DNA from: Actinomycetaceae bacterium
GTDB lineage: Bacteria > Actinomycetota > Actinomycetes > Actinomycetales > Actinomycetaceae
NCBI GenBank assembly: GCA_017539125.1
Contig: JAFYHO010000003.1
Coordinates: 1-38,180, forward strand
Direction of reading: 5' to 3'
DNA length: 38,180 nt
In this document: positions 32,879 through 38,180 of the stretch, one piece after another
How the letters are laid out: each line of letters begins with the position of its first letter
Position numbering within the stretch: position 1 is the stretch's first letter
Program-made: the position numbers and the translations under genes
The notes under the pieces: model-generated
Seen by the model: the letters and a program-made list of their open reading frames with translations, nothing else
The model's database searches: none
Told to the model about the DNA's origin: nothing

Positions 32879-34141
32879 CGGCTCGATAATCTCACGCCCG
32901 CCGAGATAGGGGCGCAGAGCTTCGGGCACGTACAGCGAGCCGTCGGCCTGCTGGTGATTCTCCCACATGGCGACGAGCCAGCGCGTGGTCGCAAGAGTGC
33001 CGTTGAGAGTGGCAACGGTACGCGTACCGCCCTCGGTGCGCTCGCGGGTGTTCAAGCGGCGCGCCTGATAGGTGGTGCAATTGGAGGTCGAGGTGACTTC
33101 CATGAAACGGTTTTGGGTGGGCAGCCACGCCTCGCAATCGTATTTTTGCGCGGCAGACGAGCCGAGGTCGCCCGCGGCCACATTGATGACGCGATAGGGG
33201 AGCTCGACCTTGGCAAGCATTTCTTCTTCCCACGCGAGCAGGCGCTTGTGTTCTTCCTCGGCGTCCTCAATCTGGCAGTAGGAGAACATTTCCACCTTGT
33301 TGAATTGGTGGACGCGGATAATGCCGCGAGTGTCTTTGCCATAGGAGCCGGCTTCGCGGCGGTAGCAGCTTGACCAGCCGCAATAGCGCTTCGGGCCTGC
33401 CGAGAGGTCAATGATTTCGTCTTTGTGGTAGCCGGCGAGGGCGACCTCGGAGGTGCCGACGAGGTACTGGTCGTCTGCGGGCAGGTAGTAGATTTCGTCA
33501 TTGTGTTCGCCGAGGAATCCCGTGCCTGCCATGATGTCGGGGTTGACAAGGGTCGGGGTGTTCATCAGGACGAAGCCGTTGGCTTCGGCCTGGTCTGCCG
33601 CCATAGTGAGCAGGGCAAGCTCAAGACGCGCGCCGATGCCGCGCAGGTAGTAGAAGCGTGAGCCGGAGACTTTCGTGCCGCGTGCCATGTCGAGCGCGCC
33701 GAGCCCCTCGGCAACATCGAGGTGGTCTTTCGGCTCGAAGCCTTCGGCGGCGAAGTCGCGGGGGGTGCCGACGTGTTTGAGGACGACGAAGTCCTCTTCG
33801 CCGCCGGCGGGCACGCCGTCAAGGACGATGTTTTCAATGGCGCTGTTTGCGGCTTCGTATTCGTCATTCGCTGCATTCGCCTCGGCTTCGAGGTTTTTTA
33901 CCTCTTCTGCCATTGCTTTTGCCTGGGCGAGGATTGCGGGGCGTTCTTCGGGGCTTGCTGCGCCGATTGTTTTCGACAGGGCTTTCTGCTCGGCGCGCTT
34001 TGTCTCGAAAGCTTGCAGGGCGGCTCGGCGCGCGTCATCAGCCATAAGGAGCGCGTCTACAGAGGTGGCGCAGTTGCCGCGTTTGCGCTGCGAGTCGCGG
34101 ACAGCCTCGGGATTCTCGCGAACAAAACGAATATCTAGCAT
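32870..34141 (-). CDS. serS: Seryl-tRNA synthetase
   Basis: It charges tRNA-Ser, two of which are encoded 5 kb away. The 423-residue class II synthetase has an N-terminal coiled-coil arm (about 25-105, rich in Ala/Glu/Lys) that grips the long variable arm. Motif 2 lies near '[35 protein letters not shown]', given as a region, and '[21 protein letters not shown]' with motif 3 '[18 protein letters not shown]' closes the site. SD AGGAAGAG precedes the ATG. The stop codon is the first of four in a 9-bp tandem array. Confidence 0.97.
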   Translation of the reverse strand: MLDIRFVRENPEAVRDSQRKRGNCATSVDALLMADDARRAALQAFETKRAEQKALSKTIGAASPEERPAILAQAKAMAEEVKNLEAEANAANDEYEAANSAIENIVLDGVPAGGEEDFVVLKHVGTPRDFAAEGFEPKDHLDVAEGLGALDMARGTKVSGSRFYYLRGIGARLELALLTMAADQAEANGFVLMNTPTLVNPDIMAGTGFLGEHNDEIYYLPADDQYLVGTSEVALAGYHKDEIIDLSAGPKRYCGWSSCYRREAGSYGKDTRGIIRVHQFNKVEMFSYCQIEDAEEEHKRLLAWEEEMLAKVELPYRVINVAAGDLGSSAAQKYDCEAWLPTQNRFMEVTSTSNCTTYQARRLNTRERTEGGTRTVATLNGTLATTRWLVAMWENHQQADGSLYVPEALRPYLGGREIIEPVA

Positions 34142-34167
34142 TGTCTCTTCCTGTCGGTTATTTCCTT

Positions 34168-34389
34168 CCCGTCGTCGCGAGGAGGCGCTCTGCGCCGACG
34201 TGTTCGGCGCTTCGCGCCTCTCATAACTTCGTCGCTACAGTCTCGAGAGCGAGCTCTCGGACCTTTCGGTCCTCGTTATGGCGATCTATAGTTCTTTTAT
34301 CGCTTGCTTTGCAACGCAAGCAACGTGCCATTATAGATTGCTTCGTCGGTGCTTCGCACCTCCTCGCAACGACGAGGAGTGCAATGACG
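34168..34389. repeat. Mosaic palindromic repeat, copy f
   Basis: It starts CCCGTCGTCGCGAGGAGG and ends CTCGCAACGACGAGG plus GCAATGACG. Perfect internal stems are GGCGC-TCT-GCGCC and CGAGAG-CGAG-CTCTCG. It fills most of the 480-bp gap between serS and the next gene. Confidence 0.8.
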
Positions 34390-34453
34390 TTTTACTCAAG
34401 AATACACGGGCGCGCGGCGCTATCGCCCATGCGTGGCACGTATCGCTCTCGTT
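34361..34453 (+). repeat. 93-bp flank repeat, left copy
   Basis: It matches 37161-37253 except for about three bases near 34409-34413. It begins in the right end of palindromic repeat f and continues into unique sequence ending GGCACGTATCGCTCTCGTT. The offset between copies is exactly 2800 bp. Confidence 0.9.
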
Positions 34454-34621
34454 GATGGCATTTAATTAAGCGCCTTAGTTTTTTGATGAGATTTTTGGTC
34501 AGCTCATCGCCGCTGCGCCACCTCTGGTGACGTCAAGGGAAAGACTGGATTTATCGGCATGATTTTTCCTATAAAAAGAGTGTTAGTATTCAGATAAGAG
34601 CTAATAATTGTGAGGAGCCGT

Positions 34622-35488
34622 ATGTTTATTGACGGAACTGATCCGAATAATCCAGTTTATCTTGTTATGCCATCAGGGCAGTACATCCGTGATACTAATG
34701 GCAATCCTCTTGTCTTTTCTGGCGAGGCAATTGAGGGGCATGAAAGTGGCTATCTTGTTGATAGACACGGCAATTTTCTTCTTCAAAACAATGCGTATAT
34801 TCTTTCTCCGCGTGTAGGGGCTGAGGGGGAGAAGAAAGAGAAAAATGGGGCACTTATTCTGCTTGCCATTCTTCTTGTTATTGCTCTCGTTGCCGGTGGC
34901 GGAATACTTGCCTATTATTTGGTGACTAAAGATTCTGTAGCTAAAGATTCTAAGGCGTCACCGTCTCCCTCAGCGACGAGCACGCAAAATACTGCAACTC
35001 CTGAGTCATTCGCTATCGAAACTACAGAGCCATCCGAAAGCCCTCAAGCGACACCCAGCTCCCAAAACCATTTACCACCTGAGGTCTATCCAGGGGCTGG
35101 CAGTGCGGCTGTTCCAGCGGAAGCTATCTATTACGAGGAGTTGGTGCGTGGCGGAGGGCTGGAATCACCGAGTGGAAATCTATGGTGTTACGGCTACGAT
35201 AATTCCTTATCGTGTGCCGTACTGAACTGGGACGGAACACAATATGGCTTTAGCGATAACTGCGATGGTGAATACTGTTGGCCCTATAACACAGTAACTA
35301 TCGAGCAAACAGGACTAGCCCGATTAGACGTAACCACCAATGGAGGTACTGATATTGTGCTTCCCTATGGGCAGCTCGCCTATAACGGTAATTGGGTGTG
35401 CGCTTCGGAAGAAAGCGGCATGACGTGTTGGTCACGTGCTTCAGGTCATGGCTTTTTCGTCAACCGTGACGGTTACAAAGCGTTCTAA
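34622..35488 (+). CDS. Membrane-anchored DUF6636-like surface protein
   Basis: A 288-residue protein. The first 70 residues are soluble, with tandem short motifs 'VYLVMPSGQYIRDTNGNPLVF' style and 'GYLVDRHGNFLLQNNAYIL'. A membrane helix (about 77-102), a Ser/Thr/Pro-rich wall-spanning linker, and a C-terminal cysteine-containing domain follow: 'ESPSGNLWCYGYDNSLSCAVLNW', 'WVCASEESGMTCWSRASGHGFFVNRDGYKAF'. 'SPSGN..C', paired cysteines and the 'GHGFF..R..Y' end resemble the DUF6636 domain of actinobacterial secreted proteins. Function is unknown. ATG at 34622 with GAGGAG upstream. Confidence 0.75.
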   Translation: MFIDGTDPNNPVYLVMPSGQYIRDTNGNPLVFSGEAIEGHESGYLVDRHGNFLLQNNAYILSPRVGAEGEKKEKNGALILLAILLVIALVAGGGILAYYLVTKDSVAKDSKASPSPSATSTQNTATPESFAIETTEPSESPQATPSSQNHLPPEVYPGAGSAAVPAEAIYYEELVRGGGLESPSGNLWCYGYDNSLSCAVLNWDGTQYGFSDNCDGEYCWPYNTVTIEQTGLARLDVTTNGGTDIVLPYGQLAYNGNWVCASEESGMTCWSRASGHGFFVNRDGYKAF

Positions 35489-35550
35489 AGTGACTCCTTC
35501 TATAGTTCTTTTGGTTGTCCGCTTTGACACTATTGACCAAGGACAATCTT

Positions 35551-36879
35551 CTATTCGCGTTTCGCTTCGACTGGGACGAGTTTGTTATCCTGAATCTCAA
35601 AAGTCACCGTATACAATTCGTTGAAATGGTAGATATCGTAACCCATCACACCCGTCTCGTAAAAATGTCCTCGTGCCATTTTCGCACGTATATGTCCGTC
35701 TTCAAAACTGAGAATGGGCTCAGTAGACAAAATAGATTTGTCAACTTGTTGTTGATAATGCTCACGGAAAATCCATTGTGTTTGCTCTTTTTTACCCTCA
35801 GAAGTGACTAGATTTTCGCATTGTGCTTGTATGTCATCAGACCATACTGGGCCGTTATACGCCATAAGTTCAAGCGCAGTTCCCTCGGCGTTCGGCGTAT
35901 ATGCAGTCAGTGTGTATATGTTAGAAAATCTTCCCCATTCGGTTGGGGTACAGGTAGCTCCATACGATAACGAGAGAATGTCCCGAATACCATCGTTATT
36001 GATGTCTGCTATCAACGGTTTGCCGAATTCAGTATTAAAACCCCAACTGGGTTCTTGACCACATGCCTTCTCTTGAGAAATTGTTCCACTGCCCGAAAGC
36101 CACATATCGAAGCAATTACCGTACTCATCGCATTTTTTGTCAAAGGCTATACTGTCGCGGTAATGTGTCGTATTTCCACCGACAAACTCTTTATCTGGTG
36201 CGCTTAGAGGTGCATAAGCAAGCAAATTAAGTAACTCATCATCGCTGAGTTTTGCGGCGGGAGAATTGAGTATTTTGTCTACAGCGACAGTGAATTGTTC
36301 AATTTGTTCATCGCTCAATCCTGCGTCTCTCATCGCCTTAAAAGCTTTTTCTCTATCTTCTTCAGTCAAAGTCAAAGGTGAGGCGGGTACGAGTGTAATC
36401 TCGACGGTCACGACGGGAGCATCAGAATTAGAAGTGTCAGGAGAATCTTGTGTTTCTGGCTCGCCTGTTTTCTCTGGTTCAGTCGGTTTCTCTGGTTCGG
36501 CTGTCTTTTCAGGTTTGTTTGTCTTTTCCGGGACAACTATTTTTGTTGGTTCTGGCGCATCGTACATTCCGCCGTTTTCATTGACAGGGGAAGCATACAC
36601 TTCGGCCGTGTATTCGCCAGGTTGTAACATCAAATCGTTGTTGCTGCCCCCGATAAAATACTGTTTATCGACCGTATCGTTTTGCGTGGTTTGTCCAGTG
36701 ATATGAATGGGAATAGGGGATGACGAGTCCTTATCCCAGCCTTGCGTGTTCACGGCGAATAGTACAGGTGAAGCCTCTGCGTCATTCTTGTGTTTCCACA
36801 TTAAAAATCCAAAAGTACCAGCGCTGGCAAATAAAAACACAAGTACGATAACTATAATAAGTCCGACACGACGGGACAT
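35551..36879 (-). CDS. Secreted or anchored protein with Pro-Glu-Lys repeats
   Basis: The 442-residue protein has an N-terminal membrane helix (about 5-28). An outside domain follows ('SPVLFAVNTQGWDKDSSSPIPI', 'GEYTAEVYASPVNENG'), then a stalk of six-residue repeats of the PEKTxE type (about 118-145), a helical segment 'DREKAFKAMRDAGLSDEQIEQF', and a C-terminal domain with four or more cysteines and 'IADINNDGIRDILSLSYG', a FG-GAP-like calcium loop. This is a surface-adhesin style architecture with no assigned family. SD GGAAGG before the ATG. It is convergent with the DUF6636-like gene (62-bp gap), and both lie between the 93-bp flanks. Confidence 0.68.
   Translation of the reverse strand: MSRRVGLIIVIVLVFLFASAGTFGFLMWKHKNDAEASPVLFAVNTQGWDKDSSSPIPIHITGQTTQNDTVDKQYFIGGSNNDLMLQPGEYTAEVYASPVNENGGMYDAPEPTKIVVPEKTNKPEKTAEPEKPTEPEKTGEPETQDSPDTSNSDAPVVTVEITLVPASPLTLTEEDREKAFKAMRDAGLSDEQIEQFTVAVDKILNSPAAKLSDDELLNLLAYAPLSAPDKEFVGGNTTHYRDSIAFDKKCDEYGNCFDMWLSGSGTISQEKACGQEPSWGFNTEFGKPLIADINNDGIRDILSLSYGATCTPTEWGRFSNIYTLTAYTPNAEGTALELMAYNGPVWSDDIQAQCENLVTSEGKKEQTQWIFREHYQQQVDKSILSTEPILSFEDGHIRAKMARGHFYETGVMGYDIYHFNELYTVTFEIQDNKLVPVEAKRE
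36455..36526 (-). repeat. 18-bp tandem repeat encoding PEK-type hexapeptides
   Basis: Four 18-bp units of the type TCTGGTTCGGCTGTCTTT, diverged at several positions, encode the stalk of the overlapping protein. Unit number can change without frameshift. Confidence 0.8.
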
Positions 36880-36928
36880 GGTGAACCTTCCACTACCAAA
36901 GTATTACAAAATATATACACATTCTAAC

Positions 36929-37189
36929 GGACTATTGACTGTCCGCTTTGCAACGCTGACAATTGTCCGTTATTGATTGCTTCGTATTCGGCTTCGCCTC
37001 TTACAACAAGGAACGCAGGTCCAAGGAAGCTCGCTTCCTTGAGACCGTAGTGACGCAGTTGCCAAAAGGAGCGCAGCGGCTGAACACGATTTCCTCACTA
37101 CAGCTACACGAAAGTAAACTTTCGTGCGCCTTCCGCTCGTCATCGTCAGGCCTTCGGGCTTCCTCGCAACGACGAGGAGTGCAATGACG
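36929..37189. repeat. Mosaic palindromic repeat, copy g
   Basis: The longest copy. It has CGGAC-TATTGACT-GTCCG at the left, TTGCAACGCTGACAATTGTCC, perfect stems AAGGAAG-CTCG-CTTCCTT and CGAAAGT-AA-ACTTTCG, and the right end CTCGCAACGACGAGG then GCAATGACG. Confidence 0.75.
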
Positions 37190-37253
37190 TTTTACTCAAG
37201 AATACACGTGTGTGCGGCGCTATCGCCCATGCGTGGCACGTATCGCTCTCGTT
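37161..37253 (+). repeat. 93-bp flank repeat, right copy
   Basis: The partner of 34361-34453. A third, shorter copy of its inner 34 bp (GCGGCGCTATCG ... GGCACGTATCGCT) is at 37452-37485. Confidence 0.9.
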
Positions 37254-37317
37254 TTGTTAATTATGGTAAGCCTTTTAATGCTGAGTTCGCTCATGCTGTC
37301 CTTGGTGAAAGGGGGGT

Positions 37318-37349
37318 GGTGAGAGAAAAGCCGGGGGATTGCCCCCGGC
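37318..37349 (-). terminator. Terminator downstream of the 37519-38094 gene
   Basis: On the minus strand GCCGGGGG, loop CAAT, CCCCCGGC (37330-37349), then TTTTCTCTC. It lies about 170 bp after the stop of the minus-strand gene. The interval carries only repeat sequence, so the transcript would have a long 3' tail. Confidence 0.75.
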
Positions 37350-37451
37350 ACTTGATAGAAGCTCTGAAAGAGCCTCCACGGAAACTCTAACACATAGAAC
37401 TAGCAAAACAAATACTCAGGAGAGGTTATTTGCGGTCGTGCTAACGGGCGC

Positions 37452-37485
37452 GCGGCGCTATCGCCCATGCGTGGCACGTATCGCT
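37452..37485 (+). repeat. Third copy of the 34-bp core of the flank repeat
   Basis: GCGGCGCTATCGCCCATGCG and the following GTGGCACGTATCGCT are identical to the cores at 34414-34447 and 37214-37247. Here the core stands without the palindromic repeat end that precedes the other two. Confidence 0.88.
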
Positions 37486-37518
37486 AAACAATCACAATGC
37501 GCCATTACGTGGTGATTG

Positions 37519-38094
37519 CTATGGCTTGAAGAAGCGGGAGAGCCCTCGGCGAGCGGGGACGTAGTTTTCGCTAATGTGGCGAATGATTCCCTCGTCAGTG
37601 AAAGCTTCATCGTCGATTGCGCGTTCTTCGGGAGTTAGGTTTGGGTCAATATTGCGGTAACTGCCGTACCCATCGCTTCCGTCTGCCAGCCATGCCTCCC
37701 ATACCTCCTGCCAGACTTTAACGTGCCACTCGCGCCCGTCCACTGTTACGTCAAATTCACGGTCAAGCAGTTCGTCACTACTCATCTTGGCATCTGCAAC
37801 ACACGCCGCACAGCAGCCGTCCTCGGTGATTTTGTGTTCAAGCCACTCGCGGATATCCTGGATAATCATCTCGTCAACACGAGGATCCTTCCAATTAAGC
37901 TCAATGAAACCTTCGGGGTTATCGTCAGGAATGCCAAAGCCTGCACCGCCGAAAGAAGAAACCGAAAAGCCGCCTGGCACTTCCTCATAGGGGCAGTCAA
38001 TCCACGTAACGTCATAGACACCGTTGCGATGAACGCTCACCTCAAAGCGCTCGCCCTCAACCTCGCACTCGAATGTGCGCGACAGCAAACCCAT
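37519..38094 (-). CDS. Unknown cytoplasmic protein
   Basis: A 191-residue acidic protein without signal or membrane segments. Two similar halves can be seen. 'FECEVEGERFEVSVHRNGVYDVTWID' and 'FDVTVDGREWHVKVWQEVWEAWLADG' are both beta-hairpin-like 'VxGxxxxVxVxxxxxxxxW' segments, each followed by an acidic Gly/Asp stretch and a helical end ('DEMIIQDIREWLEHKI', 'DEGIIRHISENYV'), suggesting internal duplication. A CCAAC cysteine group (in 'EDGCCAACVADAK') could bind metal. I do not recognise the family. ATG 38094 has AGGAGG 6 bases upstream; an in-frame start at 38124 does not. Confidence 0.72.
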   Translation of the reverse strand: MGLLSRTFECEVEGERFEVSVHRNGVYDVTWIDCPYEEVPGGFSVSSFGGAGFGIPDDNPEGFIELNWKDPRVDEMIIQDIREWLEHKITEDGCCAACVADAKMSSDELLDREFDVTVDGREWHVKVWQEVWEAWLADGSDGYGSYRNIDPNLTPEERAIDDEAFTDEGIIRHISENYVPARRGLSRFFKP

Positions 38095-38180
38095 AGCGCC
38101 CTCCTGTTCTCTGTGCCCAGGCAAAACTCTATCAACAATAGCTCATATGTGCGCCCGCCAAAGCAATCTTGAGTGGAGGA

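Noticed and set aside
519..37189. Repeats as a CRISPR array or IS elements
   Set aside because: Copies are far apart, differ in length, have no regular spacers and contain no transposase gene.
37124..37390. Plus-strand ORF of 88 codons after copy g
   Set aside because: It begins inside a repeat, reads through the flank repeat and ends across the GC-rich terminator; no family resemblance was seen.

Overview
The window looks like the chromosome of a medium-GC actinobacterium, plausibly in or near the Actinomycetaceae; genus is not determinable from sequence alone. The pointers are a class Ib nrdHIE operon with NrdR boxes, the rplM-rpsI and glmM-coaA-glmS housekeeping genes, a K+-independent H+-pyrophosphatase, DUF6636-like and TM2 surface proteins, and many genes whose start codon lies 6-7 bases after a TANNNT -10 element, as in actinobacterial leaderless transcripts. 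There are no phage, transposase or CRISPR genes.

Layout. 0-5 kb: 5' part of an RND exporter, cysK, rnhA, a TM2 protein and two coupled unknown membrane proteins. 5-10 kb: rplM-rpsI with a strong terminator, then DUF2207 and LemA envelope genes flanking a 3-hydroxyacyl-CoA dehydrogenase-like gene. 10.26-14.46 kb: an accessory segment holding a RelB/DinJ-RelE/ParE type toxin-antitoxin pair, amtB-glnK and an AAA_14/DUF4143 ATPase. The segment is punctuated by extra copies of the 3' end of glmM, the signature of serial insertion at that site. 14.5-19 kb: glmM, coaA and divergent glmS (amino-sugar and CoA supply). 19-22.6 kb: nrdHIE, with a 588-bp leader that carries NrdR boxes, a perfect palindrome and a cluster of DnaA-like boxes. 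22.6-27.1 kb: VTC-domain polyphosphate polymerase-like protein with DUF4956 partner, a Fur-family regulator and hppA. 27.2-34.1 kb: two tRNA-Ser genes, a large phosphatase-like membrane protein, DUF1287, psd, pssA and serS. 34.2-38.1 kb: two secreted or surface proteins between near-identical 93-bp flanks, then an unknown protein.

The most striking non-gene feature is a family of 100-250 bp mosaic palindromic repeats that fills most long intergenic gaps. They have conserved ends (CGTCRTTGCGAG ... CTCGCAAYGACG) and short internal hairpins whose stems vary in sequence while remaining paired. One copy lies in frame inside a membrane-protein gene, in the manner of rickettsial palindromic elements. 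Together with the triplicated glmM end these are the main candidates for undescribed biology.
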